The notes: generated by a model not told the origin, from the letters alone. A DNA stretch of 64,000 bases from Bacteroidota bacterium (GCA_030698405.1 JAUYMU010000132.1:1-64000), one strand, 5' to 3'; positions 1-10,050 are shown, counted from the stretch's first letter. Made by a program: numbers and translations.

Positions 1-1955
1 TGTTCCACCTTCAATTTTTTAAGCAACTGCATATTTTTATCCAATTGTTTTGAAAGATCGTCCAACCCGGTATTCATCTCCTTCGATAACTGATCAAACT
101 TTTTCGGATCAAATTGTTTGGCCAGTTCATTAAATTCCTCGAACAACTTTTTCAATTCATCACTAAAAACTTCATTTAACAGTTCATCAATTTGCTGTTG
201 CTTTTTCAATACTTCAGCCTTATCCTCCGAAAAAGAATTCAAAAAATTATTGGCATCCTTATTTTGCTGAGCAATCTGTTCCAACACTTTTTCCAGTTCA
301 TTCTTTTTATTCACAATATCTTTAACCGTCTGAAATTTTTCATAATCCGACATGTTCGAATTAATCTGCTTCATTTTAAAGTTCTCAAATTCCATCTGAA
401 TCTCTTCTGTAAGTTTTGAACTCTTTTTTAACAGCTGATCAATTGAATTCATATCCGAATTTTCTTTTGCAAGTATTTCCTGATAATCCGGAAAACTAAA
501 AGTAAAAGTTTCGCTGATAGTTCGTTTAAAATGATTGATATAATCGTTATCAGAAACTGCAAAGTAATACTTAAACGATTTACTCAAACTTTTAACCGAT
601 TCAAAATCAAATGAATAATAAAAATCCTGATTTAGAAAATAGGGTGTAACCGGAATACTAATTAAACTGTCTTTTCCTTCAACATTTAATACAAACGCCA
701 GCTTATGAAATCCGTAATCGTCAATTATATTGCCTTTAAAATGAAATCTTCTGAAATCAATGGAATCACTAACCTGTACCACCTTTATTTCAGGAAACAA
801 ATCGGGAATAACCTGAACCTTATAAATAAGGCTGTTTTCATCTTTTAATCTCGAATTCTTAATTGAAATGCGGTATTCAGCATTGCTCAAAAATGTTTTC
901 TTTACTTCAAAAGCGTTTCCATTTCTAATACCTGAAATTTTTGAACTGTCGTTGAATACTATTTCCAAACTGTCAGTATCTACAGTTTTAAATTTCCAAA
1001 GTATGGTTGAACCTGAAGCTATTTTTAAATCACCAATATTATGAAGCGTTTGGGTTTGTAACCCGGTGTAACCCGGAGATTGAATATCCAGCGTAAATTC
1101 AGAAACAAAAGGTTTATTAATTACTGAAATTTTATATCCTTCTGAAACGTACTTTTTATCTGTAAAATATATTGAAAATGAACTATTTACATTTTCGATG
1201 GTATATTTAAAACCTTCGTTTTCCTTCGTCATTAAAAAGTTATTTCCACCAATATTTACATACACCATCTCAGGGATTTCTTTACCCTGACAAAGCAATT
1301 CCAAATCAATAGATTCACCCATTATCACTTCCAAATCGGTATTTTCAAGCAAAAAAGTAAAAGGAGCCGGTTTTTCAAATTTCTGCTGATACCTTATTAA
1401 ACGAACTGAACTTTCCTTAAACAATTCAGGAAAACTAATAAACCACACAGAAAATAATAGAAATACTCCTAAAAATGAAATAAAAAGAATCTTCAAATCC
1501 TTCAATCGTATTGCATCTGAAAATGAAAATACTTTTAACTCATTAATTTTCTGATCAATACTGGCTTTTGTCAACTCATCAGAATAATTTGAATGAGCTT
1601 CACTTGATAATTCAATGATATTGATTAAACGGTCTTTAATTTCAGGATACTTTTTACTTAAATGTGTTGAAACATCGTAAAATGTTAATATTTTACCAAT
1701 ACCCAATAATTTAATAAATGGATTGACTATGAAGTAGATAAAAACAAATAAAGTAAGCAATACTGTAAAAATTGCAATGCTTAATTTAATCTTCGGATCA
1801 AAATAGCTAAAGTATTCAAGAAGCGATACGCTGCCCCAATAAACAATTATCAGCAGTATAAAAAGCATTAAACCCCTCATCAACTGATAAAGGTAAAACT
1901 TCTGAATATACGAATTTAGCTTATCAACAAACTGTTTATAGTTTTTATCCATCAT
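1..1955 (-). CDS. Large membrane protein, DUF4175-like, C-terminus cut by window edge
   Basis: The frame is open from an ATG-ATG start at 1955 to the left edge, giving 651 residues without the C-terminal end. Hydrophobic segments lie at about residues 26-46, 53-75 and 152-172. They are followed by a long region rich in beta-strand, presumably periplasmic (about 180-500), and then a charged, Lys/Glu/Gln-rich helical region from about 530 to the edge that looks like coiled coil. This order (membrane anchor, beta-rich ectodomain, long coiled coil) matches the large DUF4175-type proteins of Bacteroidota, whose function is unknown. The family name comes from architecture, not a search. A TATCTTTG box on the same strand lies about 95 bases upstream. 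Confidence 0.65.
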   Translation of the reverse strand, partial: MMDKNYKQFVDKLNSYIQKFYLYQLMRGLMLFILLIIVYWGSVSLLEYFSYFDPKIKLSIAIFTVLLTLFVFIYFIVNPFIKLLGIGKILTFYDVSTHLSKKYPEIKDRLINIIELSSEAHSNYSDELTKASIDQKINELKVFSFSDAIRLKDLKILFISFLGVFLLFSVWFISFPELFKESSVRLIRYQQKFEKPAPFTFLLENTDLEVIMGESIDLELLCQGKEIPEMVYVNIGGNNFLMTKENEGFKYTIENVNSSFSIYFTDKKYVSEGYKISVINKPFVSEFTLDIQSPGYTGLQTQTLHNIGDLKIASGSTILWKFKTVDTDSLEIVFNDSSKISGIRNGNAFEVKKTFLSNAEYRISIKNSRLKDENSLIYKVQVIPDLFPEIKVVQVSDSIDFRRFHFKGNIIDDYGFHKLAFVLNVEGKDSLISIPVTPYFLNQDFYYSFDFESVKSLSKSFKYYFAVSDNDYINHFKRTISETFTFSFPDYQEILAKENSDMNSIDQLLKKSSKLTEEIQMEFENFKMKQINSNMSDYEKFQTVKDIVNKKNELEKVLEQIAQQNKDANNFLNSFSEDKAEVLKKQQQIDELLNEVFSDELKKLFEEFNELAKQFDPKKFDQLSKEMNTGLDDLSKQLDKNMQLLKKLKVE

Positions 1956-2458
1956 TACAAGCCATTCATTTATAACCTATTAAAATATCAACTTTTAAAC
2001 AAAAATTTCAATTCGATGTTTATAAGTTCAGGTAAAATATCAAAAACTAATGACAAAGATATAGATTGATATTTGTATTAGATATTTTTTTGGAAAAGAC
2101 AAGAAGAATTAACAAATACTAATTGTACCATGAATCAACAAAATTGTGGTTATTTTGCGGTATGAATTTATTAAAAACAAATTGAATCAACAGATGTTAT
2201 TATAACGGCTATTAAATTTAGGTTCATTACTTTACGTTGTTAATAACCGGTTTAAAAAAGAATATAAAAACACCATTTTTAAAAATGCAAGCGAAACAAT
2301 AAAAAGATATCAAACGAACTAACAGGACATATTCATATTCATTCTTTTTAATTAGATTTAAAATAATAATTATAATAATGTCTAAATAAATGAAAAATGA
2401 GGGTATCCTTTTTTCTTTTTTCGGAATAAACAGTATTGGGTGATTAGAAAGAGCAACA
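1956..2458. other. AT-rich intergenic region between divergent genes
   Basis: This 503-base gap separates the leftward membrane protein from the rightward receiver protein. It is very AT-rich. Apart from the minus-strand -7 box at 2053-2060 I see no open frame of note, no strong hairpin and no RNA gene signature. The promoter of the receiver gene should lie here but no TAnnTTTG box is visible close to it. Confidence 0.5.
2053..2060 (-). promoter_or_regulatory. Putative -7 box (TATCTTTG) for the left-edge membrane protein
   Basis: Exact match to TAnnTTTG read on the minus strand. It lies about 95 bases ahead of the start at 1955, so it would give a longer leader than most genes here. No clear -33 element was seen. 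Confidence 0.35.
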
Positions 2459-2848
2459 ATGGGAGAGAGACTTAAAATATTATTGGTGGAGGATAATCTT
2501 TTAAACCAGCGTATCGTAACGTTTAGTTTAAAAAAGTATAATCACGAAGTAACTATTGCCAACAATGGTTTGGAGGCAGTTCAGATATTTCGTACGAATA
2601 AATTTGACGTTATTTTAATGGATATCATGATGCCGGTGATGGATGGGCTTGAAGCTACGATCCAAATAAGGGAAGATGAAAAAATTAGTAATTCAGATTC
2701 AAGAACTCCTATCATAGCGCTTACCGCAAATACAATGGATAATGATCGGGATACCTGCATATCATACGGAATGGATGACTTTATGTCGAAGCCGTTTGAT
2801 ATTGAAAAATTAAATGTGATCTTCAGTGAATTGAATATAATAAGCTGA
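2459..2848 (+). CDS. Stand-alone response regulator receiver protein
   Basis: A 129-residue CheY-like receiver domain with no output domain. The acidic pair E11/D12 (in VEDN), the phospho-acceptor D55 (in LMDIMMPVMDG), T89 (in ALTA) and K111 (in SKPF) are all present, so it should accept a phosphoryl group. The signature around D55 and the ALTA motif resembles receivers of hybrid histidine kinases and phosphorelays. No kinase is adjacent; the nearest in the window is at 30.3 kb, so the partner is unknown. Start chosen at the ATG that follows a GA-rich stretch and leaves four residues ahead of the first strand. Confidence 0.9.
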   Translation: MGERLKILLVEDNLLNQRIVTFSLKKYNHEVTIANNGLEAVQIFRTNKFDVILMDIMMPVMDGLEATIQIREDEKISNSDSRTPIIALTANTMDNDRDTCISYGMDDFMSKPFDIEKLNVIFSELNIIS

Positions 2849-2889
2849 TTTTATCCAGTTCTATTCTTCAGCATCAAGCTTAATTTGTT

Positions 2890-2897
2890 TACATTTG
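2890..2897 (+). promoter_or_regulatory. Putative -7 box (TACATTTG) for ruvB
   Basis: Exact TAnnTTTG match ending 16 bases before the ruvB ATG. It implies a very short leader and a promoter separate from the receiver gene. Confidence 0.55.
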
Positions 2898-2913
2898 GCC
2901 TGATTAAAAGCTA

Positions 2914-3939
2914 ATGATGAACGAACATTTCGATTTCAGGGAAGAATCAATCCCGGATACTGACAAAGATATTGACAAGCAACTAAGGCCCCTTGAATTT
3001 GATGATTTTAGCGGGCAGAGTAAAATTGTTGAAAACCTGAAAATATTTGTCAAAGCTGCTAAAATGCGTGGCGAGGCTTTGGATCATGTTTTACTGCACG
3101 GCCCACCCGGTCTGGGAAAAACCACACTTTCAAATATTATTGCCAATGAATTGGGTGTTTCGCTGAAACTAACATCCGGTCCTGTTTTGGATAAACCAGG
3201 TGATTTAGCCGGATTATTAACAAACCTGGAACCCAATTCGGTTTTGTTTATCGACGAAATTCATCGCCTGAGCCCAATTGTGGAAGAATATCTGTATTCG
3301 GCAATGGAGGATTACAAGATTGATATCATGATTGACAAGGGACCCAGTGCGCGGTCCATTCAGATCGAATTAAACCCTTTTACCTTAATTGGAGCAACTA
3401 CACGCTCCGGTTTGCTTACAAGTCCTCTGCGGGCTCGTTTCGGTATCAAATCGCATCTCGAATACTACGACGTTGATATACTTACCAAAATTGTAAAACG
3501 CTCGGCTTATATCCTTAATGTGAAAATTGAAGATCAGGCAGCTGTTTCAATTGCATCAAGAAGTCGCGGAACGCCCAGAATTGTAAATGCTTTGTTGCGT
3601 CGCGTAAGAGATTTTGCTCAGGTAAAAGGCAATGGTGAAATAAATATAGACATTACTTTGTACGCATTGGATGCGCTGAACATCGACAAGTATGGTTTGG
3701 ATGAAATGGACAATAAAATTTTAACAACCATTATCGATAAATTTAAGGGCGGACCTGTTGGCTTATCAACAATTGCGACTGCTGTGGGTGAAGATACCGG
3801 AACCATTGAAGAAGTTTATGAACCTTTCCTGATAATGGAAGGATTTTTAAAGCGAACTCCACGTGGTAGAGAAGTTACTGAACTGGCTTATAAACACCTT
3901 GGAAAAATTAAATACGGCGACACCCCTACCCTTTTTTAA
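2914..3939 (+). CDS. ruvB: Holliday junction branch migration helicase RuvB
   Basis: A 341-residue AAA+ ATPase that drives branch migration of Holliday junctions with RuvA. Walker A is GPPGLGKTT at residues 63-71, Walker B is LFIDEIH at 111-117, sensor and arginine-finger motifs follow in the GATTRSG and LRARFG segments, and a winged-helix DNA-binding domain closes the protein ([17 protein letters not shown] near the end). Length is normal for the family. The 3' end overlaps the 3' end of the convergent cyclase gene by 14 bases, so the two transcripts collide tail to tail. Confidence 0.97.
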   Translation: MMNEHFDFREESIPDTDKDIDKQLRPLEFDDFSGQSKIVENLKIFVKAAKMRGEALDHVLLHGPPGLGKTTLSNIIANELGVSLKLTSGPVLDKPGDLAGLLTNLEPNSVLFIDEIHRLSPIVEEYLYSAMEDYKIDIMIDKGPSARSIQIELNPFTLIGATTRSGLLTSPLRARFGIKSHLEYYDVDILTKIVKRSAYILNVKIEDQAAVSIASRSRGTPRIVNALLRRVRDFAQVKGNGEINIDITLYALDALNIDKYGLDEMDNKILTTIIDKFKGGPVGLSTIATAVGEDTGTIEEVYEPFLIMEGFLKRTPRGREVTELAYKHLGKIKYGDTPTLF

Positions 3940-4996
3940 TAAGCTTAATTTCAAACAGTTTTGGATATAATTTACCTGTTACATACATTTTTTTTGTGAC
4001 CGGATCTATTGCTATACCATTTAAAACATCCACTTGTTTATCAGAATTTATCATGGTGAGAATACCATCCAAGTCTATTTTAGACAGTACTTTACCAGTT
4101 TCAGTATCTATTTTTACAACCAGATTGGTAGTCCAAACATTGGCATAAATAAATCCGTCCGAATATTCAAGCTCGTTCAGGTATAAAACCGGATTTTTGT
4201 CGTCGTACACCTGAACTTTTTTTACCGGTTTATAACTTACAGGATCAAGATAAGTCAGAATATTAGTACCATCGCTCATGATGAGTTGCTTTCCATCATT
4301 TGTCAATCCCCAGCCTTCAGGAGAAGCGTAATGAAAACTATCAATTACTGCCATTGTTTCCAGTTCGTAAACAAATCCAATTTTTGATTTATAAGTGAGT
4401 TGAAAAATGCGGTTGTTGAAAATGGTAATTCCTTCACCAAAATGGCGATCGGCAAGTTTTACCGAATGAAGTACTTTACCGGTTTGAAGATTGACTTTAT
4501 AAATGGCTGATTTTCCGTTTTCTCCGGTACTTTCATATAAATAACCATTGTGTATTTCCAATCCCTGGGTAAAAAATGTTTCATTGTGTGTCAAAGATTT
4601 AACTATCTCATAACCATATTTTTCAGGCACAATATCCGATAGAACCTCAAAAGTTTTAAAATAAGTTCCTTCTACCCCATCGTTTTTTGTTGCAACAGTT
4701 TTAAGAGTATGTTTTCCGATACTTTTAAAACTTTTCAGCGAATAAGTAAATTCAGTTTCAGTACTTGAAGTGACAAAAACCGAATCAATATAAATTTTGG
4801 TTTCCTTTAGCTCACCGCCTTTTACTTTTACGGAGATACCAATATTGATATCATCGCCAAAAATGATTTTTTTATTGACTGATTCTATTTTTATCTGAAC
4901 CGCTGGTTTTCTCGATCGGTTCGATTTACTTGAACATGAAAAAGAGCTGATAAATGCAGATGTCACAATAAATACAAGGAATAGTCTGAAATTCAT
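3926..4996 (-). CDS. Glutaminyl-peptide cyclotransferase lipoprotein (plant/bacterial type)
   Basis: A 356-residue exported lipoprotein. The N-terminus ([21 protein letters not shown]) is a signal peptide with a cysteine for lipid attachment. An Ig-like region follows (about 35-110), then the five-bladed propeller of the glutamine cyclotransferase family, which converts N-terminal Gln to pyroglutamate; typical family stretches are [29 protein letters not shown] and LNELEY. The longer frame would begin at 5029, but that codon lies inside a perfect minus-strand -7 box (5028-5035) and would put charged residues ahead of the signal peptide, so I place the start at 4996. Confidence 0.85.
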   Translation of the reverse strand: MNFRLFLVFIVTSAFISSFSCSSKSNRSRKPAVQIKIESVNKKIIFGDDINIGISVKVKGGELKETKIYIDSVFVTSSTETEFTYSLKSFKSIGKHTLKTVATKNDGVEGTYFKTFEVLSDIVPEKYGYEIVKSLTHNETFFTQGLEIHNGYLYESTGENGKSAIYKVNLQTGKVLHSVKLADRHFGEGITIFNNRIFQLTYKSKIGFVYELETMAVIDSFHYASPEGWGLTNDGKQLIMSDGTNILTYLDPVSYKPVKKVQVYDDKNPVLYLNELEYSDGFIYANVWTTNLVVKIDTETGKVLSKIDLDGILTMINSDKQVDVLNGIAIDPVTKKMYVTGKLYPKLFEIKLIKKG

Positions 4997-5027
4997 TACT
5001 TTAATTTTTAGTAATATAACGGGCTTC

Positions 5028-5035
5028 AAAGATAA
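5028..5035 (-). promoter_or_regulatory. Putative -7 box (TATCTTTG) for the glutaminyl cyclase
   Basis: Exact TAnnTTTG match on the minus strand, 31 bases ahead of the ATG at 4996. It overlaps the first codon of the longest reading frame and so argues for the downstream start. Confidence 0.55.
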
Positions 5036-5100
5036 AATAAATTAAAAGTCAATACGCAAATAACAATAAATTAGAAGAAGGCAAAAAGAATAGGTTTGTA

Positions 5101-5108
5101 TATATTTG
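5101..5108 (+). promoter_or_regulatory. Putative -7 box (TATATTTG) for the flippase gene
   Basis: Exact TAnnTTTG match. It lies within the first codons of the longest frame (TTG at 5096), which means translation must begin further down, most simply at the GTG at 5126. Confidence 0.55.
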
Positions 5109-5125
5109 GCCAAAATTTACAGATT

Positions 5126-6601
5126 GTGGGCGCATTAAAAAAACTCGCCGGCGAAACAGCCATTTATGGAATGAGCAGTATTGTCGGCCGATTCCTTAAC
5201 TGGTGGTTGGTTCCATATTATTCCAGAATTTTTCTTCCCGAAGAATATGGAATTGTGACTAATTTATATTCATACATCGCCTTTTTACTGGTGATGCTCA
5301 CTTTTGGGATGGAAACCGGATTTTTCAGGTTTGCCAACAAAAGCGAACAAAAAGAAAAAATATATTCTACCAGCGCATTTTCCCTGTTCGGAAGTTCATT
5401 GCTTTTTGTGGCCATCGCATTTATTTTCTCCGGAAGTTTTGCCGCTTTTCTCGACTATCCCAACAGTAAGGAATACATAAAATTACTGGCTGTAATTGTT
5501 GCGCTCGATGCTGCAACAGCCATTCCGTTTGCCAATTTGCGGCTCGAAGGAAAACCTGTAAGGTTTGCAACACTGAAAATGGTCAATATTTTCTTCAATA
5601 TTTTCTTCAATTTATTTTTTCTTTCGGTCTGCCCCTCAATTCTTAAATCGAATCCCGAAAGTTTTATCCAATACATTTACGATCCGCAATTTGGTGTGGG
5701 TTACGTGTTTGTGTCCAATTTGCTGTCATCTGTCATTACGCTTTTTATGCTCATTCCCGAGATTAGGAAAATAAAACCGATTTTCGATTGGGGTCTTTTC
5801 CGGGAAATGTTTTGGTACTCCTTCCCTATCCTGCTTGTTGGAATTGCCGGAATGATCAACCAGAACATCGACAAGATCTTAATTCCGGAGTTGATACCTG
5901 CCAGCCAGAAACCGATGGAGCAGCTTGGTATTTACGGAGCAAACTACAAATTGGCGGTGCTGATGAACATGTTTATTCAGGCTTTCAGGTATTCGTTCGA
6001 ACCGTTCTTTTTCAGCCATCAGAAGAACAGTGATTCACGCCTGATTTACGCGCATGTGATGAAGTATTTTATCATTTTTGGATTGTTCATCTTTTTGGGA
6101 ATTACACTGTTTATCGATGTTTTTAAAATTGTAATCGGTTCCGAATATCATTCAGGATTAAAAGTTGTACCGGCAGTTTTAATGGCCAATTTGTTACTGG
6201 GTATTTATTTTAATCTTTCGCTTTGGTACAAATTATCGGACAAAACATGGATGGGCGCTGTTATTGGCGGAATTGGCGCAGTTTTGACCATCGGTTTCAA
6301 TGTCTGGCTCATCCCTGTAATGGGTTACATGGGTTCGGCTTATGCAGTGCTGATTTGTTTTGTACTCATGACGGTAATTTCATACGTGGTTGGGCAGAAA
6401 TACTACCGGGTTGAATATGACCTGAAACGTATATTGCTTTATTTTACTGCTGCTGTCAGTTTTTATTATATTTCGTCAACGGTAAATATATCTTCAGAAA
6501 TATTGAAATACGTACTTAATATCAGCCTGTTTGCTGGATTTATGTTGGTAGTATTTTTTGCTGAAAAAAAAGAGATACAAAGTTTTATTAAAAGAAATTA
6601 G
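5126..6601 (+). CDS. Polysaccharide/oligosaccharide flippase, MATE-like
   Basis: An integral membrane protein of about 491 residues with roughly 14 hydrophobic segments, of the Wzx-like polysaccharide biosynthesis family that flips lipid-linked glycans across the inner membrane. The N-terminus LKKLAGETAIYGMSSIVGRF is typical for the Bacteroidota members. The frame extends upstream to a TTG at 5096, but a -7 box covers that stretch, so I use GTG at 5126. The gene stands in the conserved Bacteroidota neighbourhood with dut, a TPR lipoprotein, DUF4292 and EnvC. The glycan carried cannot be told from sequence. Confidence 0.85.
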   Translation: MGALKKLAGETAIYGMSSIVGRFLNWWLVPYYSRIFLPEEYGIVTNLYSYIAFLLVMLTFGMETGFFRFANKSEQKEKIYSTSAFSLFGSSLLFVAIAFIFSGSFAAFLDYPNSKEYIKLLAVIVALDAATAIPFANLRLEGKPVRFATLKMVNIFFNIFFNLFFLSVCPSILKSNPESFIQYIYDPQFGVGYVFVSNLLSSVITLFMLIPEIRKIKPIFDWGLFREMFWYSFPILLVGIAGMINQNIDKILIPELIPASQKPMEQLGIYGANYKLAVLMNMFIQAFRYSFEPFFFSHQKNSDSRLIYAHVMKYFIIFGLFIFLGITLFIDVFKIVIGSEYHSGLKVVPAVLMANLLLGIYFNLSLWYKLSDKTWMGAVIGGIGAVLTIGFNVWLIPVMGYMGSAYAVLICFVLMTVISYVVGQKYYRVEYDLKRILLYFTAAVSFYYISSTVNISSEILKYVLNISLFAGFMLVVFFAEKKEIQSFIKRN

Positions 6602-6621
6602 AGTAAAATACTTTTTAGTAT

Positions 6622-6629
6622 TATTTTTG
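6622..6629 (+). promoter_or_regulatory. Putative -7 box (TATTTTTG) for rpiB
   Basis: Exact TAnnTTTG match ending 18 bases before the rpiB ATG at 6648, in the 46-base gap after the flippase gene. Confidence 0.5.
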
Positions 6630-6647
6630 GAAATTATTCAATGAATT

Positions 6648-7085
6648 ATGGCAAAAATTAAAATTGGAATAGCAAGTGATCATGCTGGTTTTGAACGAAA
6701 ACAAACAGTTATGAAATACCTTCAGGAACAAGGAATTGAATACAAAGATTTTGGTGCATTTTCTGCTGAAAGCAGCGATTATCCCGACTATGCCCATCCT
6801 TTGGCCGATGCGGTAAGCCGTGGAGAATTCGATTTAGGAATTACTTTGTGCGGCAGCGGAAACGGAATAAACATGACAGCCAACAAGCACCAGGGAATAC
6901 GTTCGGCAATTTGCTGGATGCCCGAAATTGCCATGTTGGCCCGATTACACAACGATGCAAATATTTGTGCACTTCCTGCCCGTTATATTACTGATGAACA
7001 AGCCATTGAAATTGTGAAGGTATTTTTAGCTACTGAATTTGAAGGAGGCCGTCATCAAAATAGAATCAACAAGATACCTTGTTAA
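6648..7085 (+). CDS. rpiB: Ribose-5-phosphate isomerase B
   Basis: A 145-residue sugar-phosphate isomerase of the RpiB/LacAB family that interconverts ribose 5-phosphate and ribulose 5-phosphate. The phosphate- and substrate-binding IASDHAGF segment is at residues 8-15, and the catalytic Cys is in TLCGSGNG near residue 68. The C-terminal RHQNRINKI segment is also typical. Its stop codon lies 2 bases ahead of the lutB ATG, so the two are probably cotranscribed. Confidence 0.95.
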   Translation: MAKIKIGIASDHAGFERKQTVMKYLQEQGIEYKDFGAFSAESSDYPDYAHPLADAVSRGEFDLGITLCGSGNGINMTANKHQGIRSAICWMPEIAMLARLHNDANICALPARYITDEQAIEIVKVFLATEFEGGRHQNRINKIPC

Positions 7086-7087
7086 AA

Positions 7088-8458
7088 ATGTCAAAACAGA
7101 AGGAAATATTCCTGCAAAAGTCTGAAGAGGTTGCTTTCGATCTGAAACATAGGAAAACAATCAAGTTTAATATTTCGAAGTACGATGTAGCGGTTGATCG
7201 TGGTATGAAGCGTTATTCAAACCTTGATTTGGCTAAATCACGCGCTTCGTATATAAAATCACAGGCTGTTAATAATTTGCACGACTATTTGCTCGAGTTT
7301 GAAAAAAATATCACGGCCAATGGCGCTTCAGTAATTTGGGCTGAAAATGAAGGCGAAGCCATTGACGAGATTAAGAAAATACTGATCGAAAACAATTCAA
7401 AAACGGTGGTAAAAAGTAAGTCGATGACCACCGAAGAAATTGAATTGAACGAACATCTGGAAGAAATTGGTGTTGAGTCGCTTGAAACCGATTTGGGCGA
7501 ATACATCGTACAGCTTGCTGGCGAAAAACCATACCACATTGTGACTCCGTGTATGCACAAATCGCGTCAGGATATAGCCGAACTTTTTACTGAAAAATTT
7601 AATACTCCGGAAGGCAGTTCTCCGGAATACCTGACTGATTTTGTCAGGAAAAAACTGCGCGAAAAGTTTACTTTGGCCGATGTGGGAATTACCGGCGCCA
7701 ACTTTATGGTAGCCGACGTCGGTGGAATTTGCCTGACAGAAAACGAAGGAAATGCCCTGATGACGGTTTCTTTTCCCAAAATACACATTGTGATTGCCGG
7801 AATTGAGAAGGTTATTCCACGCATGAAAGACCTTGGTTTGATGTGGCCAATTCTCGCGGCTCATGGAACCGGGCAGCAAATTTCGGTGTATAATTCGTTG
7901 ATTACCGGCCCCAAAAAGGACGAAGAAACGGATGGGCCTGAAAAAATGATCGTGATTCTTTTGGACAACAAGCGAACTGCGCTTTTCCAAAACGATGATC
8001 AATACACAGCGCTGAAGTGCATTCGCTGCGGAGCCTGCCTGAATGCCTGCCCGATCTATAGAAATGTTGGCGGATATACCTACGATGCAACTTACAGCGG
8101 GCCGATCGGTTCTGTTATTACTCCTTTTTTCAAAGGTTTGAAAGAATACAATCACCTGAGTTCGGCCTGTTCGGTGTGTGGAAAATGTACCGAAGTTTGT
8201 CCGGTAAAAATTCCGCTGCACCACATGTTGCTCATTAACCGGCGCGATGCGGTGAGGGCAGGAGCTGGCGGCTTTTTGTGGAACCAGGGAATGAAAGGGT
8301 ATGAATTTGCTTTTTCAAAACGGGAAAGATTGGATTTGATGGGTGGAAAAACAAAAAATACATTTGCTTTGTTAGGAGCTAAAGCTCTGGGGGATAATAA
8401 ACAACTTCCGAAATTGGCAGATCAGTCGTTTAGTAAACAATGGACCAATAAAAAATAA
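7088..8458 (+). CDS. lutB: LutB/LldF-type lactate utilization iron-sulfur protein
   Basis: A 456-residue cytosolic protein with an N-terminal LUD domain (about residues 60-300) and a ferredoxin-like domain carrying two 4Fe-4S motifs, CIRCGACLNACP and CSVCGKCTEVCP. The family forms L-lactate oxidase with LutA and LutC. Neither partner is next to this gene, so it either acts with subunits encoded elsewhere or has another electron-transfer role. I start at ATG 7088 rather than the TTG at 7079, which would overlap the rpiB stop. Confidence 0.88.
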   Translation: MSKQKEIFLQKSEEVAFDLKHRKTIKFNISKYDVAVDRGMKRYSNLDLAKSRASYIKSQAVNNLHDYLLEFEKNITANGASVIWAENEGEAIDEIKKILIENNSKTVVKSKSMTTEEIELNEHLEEIGVESLETDLGEYIVQLAGEKPYHIVTPCMHKSRQDIAELFTEKFNTPEGSSPEYLTDFVRKKLREKFTLADVGITGANFMVADVGGICLTENEGNALMTVSFPKIHIVIAGIEKVIPRMKDLGLMWPILAAHGTGQQISVYNSLITGPKKDEETDGPEKMIVILLDNKRTALFQNDDQYTALKCIRCGACLNACPIYRNVGGYTYDATYSGPIGSVITPFFKGLKEYNHLSSACSVCGKCTEVCPVKIPLHHMLLINRRDAVRAGAGGFLWNQGMKGYEFAFSKRERLDLMGGKTKNTFALLGAKALGDNKQLPKLADQSFSKQWTNKK

Positions 8459-8462
8459 ATAT

Positions 8463-8906
8463 ATGCTATCAAATACGTGTAAATATGCTGTAAGAGCGCT
8501 CATTTATCTGGGTAAATATTCTGAAAACGGAACAAAAATCGGTATCAAGAAGATTTCTGCAGATTTGTTAATTCCAACACCATTTCTGGGGAAAATATTA
8601 CAGAATATGGTCAAACAGAAAATATTGGTATCAACCAAAGGACCCAACGGCGGCTTTGGTCTGGCAAGAAAAACCAGTGAAATATCGCTCTACGATATAG
8701 TAAGAGTAGTTGATGGCGAAGATTTTTTTAAAAATTGCCTGATTGGTATGCAGTCTTGTTCAACTCATGCCGACAATGAAAAACCATGCCCCGTTCATGG
8801 CCGTTTTGGTCCGATTCGCGCTCAATTGTTTGAGTTTTATAAAGAAACTTCTATCGAATTAATTGTAAACGACATGGACGGATTGGATGACATGATAAAG
8901 CTTTAA
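8463..8906 (+). CDS. Rrf2-family iron-sulfur transcriptional regulator
   Basis: A 147-residue regulator with the Rrf2 winged helix-turn-helix at the N-terminus (TCKYAVRALIYL at the start, KGPNGGFGLAR for the wing). Cysteines C92, C99 and C109 followed by H112 sit where IscR, NsrR and RsrR hold their cluster, so a cluster that senses redox state, NO or Fe-S status is likely. The spacing (7 and 10 residues) is not identical to IscR or NsrR, so the signal cannot be assigned. It lies 4 bases after lutB and 7 before hemW, suggesting that it controls this string of iron-sulfur genes. Confidence 0.88.
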   Translation: MLSNTCKYAVRALIYLGKYSENGTKIGIKKISADLLIPTPFLGKILQNMVKQKILVSTKGPNGGFGLARKTSEISLYDIVRVVDGEDFFKNCLIGMQSCSTHADNEKPCPVHGRFGPIRAQLFEFYKETSIELIVNDMDGLDDMIKL

Positions 8907-8913
8907 CCATTCG

Positions 8914-10050
8914 ATGGCCGGAATCTACATCCATATCCCTTTTTGCAGAAAACGTTGTCATTATTGCGATTTTTTTAAATCGACCGATTTAAGCCAGAAA
9001 GTCAGGTTGCTGGAAGGTTTAAAAAAGGAGCTGCAAATCAGGGCATCGGAGTTGGTTTCCGAAGAAATAAATACCATTTATTTTGGTGGCGGAACTCCTT
9101 CTGTTCTACTGATCGATGAGTTGAAAGACCTATTAAACATCATTTACAAAAATTATAAGGTAGCCGGAAATGCTGAAATTACATTAGAGGCAAATCCCGA
9201 CGATCTGAGTCAGGCAATACTTTCAGCCTTGAAACAAATCGGTTTCAACCGGCTCAGCATGGGAGTTCAGTCTTTTTCTGAAGCCGATCTAAAACTGATG
9301 AACCGGCGACATGGAGTTATGCAGGCGGTTCAGTCGGTAAAATGGGCAAAAACGGCTGGCTTTTTGAATATCAGCATCGATCTGATTTACGGTTTACCCA
9401 ACCAAACGATTGAAGAATGGGAGCGTAACGTGCGAATTGCAGTTGAACTGGATGTGCAACATGTTTCGGCCTACAACCTGACCTACCACGAAGGAACCGT
9501 TTTTTACGAACAGCTCAAAAAGGGAATCCTGAAAGAATTGCCCGATGAACTTAGCCTTCAGCAATTTGAAATGCTTGTTAAAATACTGAAGGATGCCGGA
9601 TTTGAGCATTACGAAATTTCGAATTTCTGCAAACCAGGACTTTATTCGCAGCACAACTCTTCATATTGGAAAAGTCAGAAATACCTCGGCATCGGTCCGT
9701 CGGCTCATTCGTACGATCAGGTAAGCCGTCGGTGGAATGTGTCTTCAATCTCAAAATATCTGGATGGATTAGAGAATGATCAGCCCTATTTTGAAAGTGA
9801 AATTCTTACAGAACAAGACCGTTACAACGATTTTATCATTACTGGTTTACGCACCGTCTGGGGCATTTCCGAAGAATTTATTAAAACTGCATTTTCGGCA
9901 AAGTATGCTGTTCATTTTCAGAAACTCAAAGATAAATATTTGCAGTCAGGACATCTGTTATGCAATTCAGGAACAGTTTCTATAAGTCCTGAAGGATTGT
10001 TTATTTCAGATAAAATCATGGCTGATTTCATGGTAGTTGAATCCTGCTAA
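8914..10050 (+). CDS. hemW: Radical SAM heme chaperone HemW
   Basis: A 378-residue radical SAM protein, formerly misnamed oxygen-independent coproporphyrinogen oxidase. The cluster motif CxxxCxxC is C11-C15-C18 (in FCRKRCHYC), followed by GGGTPS at the SAM site. The family binds heme and passes it to heme proteins. It lacks the extra N-terminal segment and second SAM motif of true HemN, which supports the HemW call. It is closely spaced with the Rrf2 gene upstream and probably shares its transcript. Confidence 0.92.
   Translation: MAGIYIHIPFCRKRCHYCDFFKSTDLSQKVRLLEGLKKELQIRASELVSEEINTIYFGGGTPSVLLIDELKDLLNIIYKNYKVAGNAEITLEANPDDLSQAILSALKQIGFNRLSMGVQSFSEADLKLMNRRHGVMQAVQSVKWAKTAGFLNISIDLIYGLPNQTIEEWERNVRIAVELDVQHVSAYNLTYHEGTVFYEQLKKGILKELPDELSLQQFEMLVKILKDAGFEHYEISNFCKPGLYSQHNSSYWKSQKYLGIGPSAHSYDQVSRRWNVSSISKYLDGLENDQPYFESEILTEQDRYNDFIITGLRTVWGISEEFIKTAFSAKYAVHFQKLKDKYLQSGHLLCNSGTVSISPEGLFISDKIMADFMVVESC

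Noticed and set aside
7397-8224. 275-codon frame on the minus strand opposite lutB
   Set aside because: Antisense shadow of a clear iron-sulfur protein gene; no motif and low-complexity composition.
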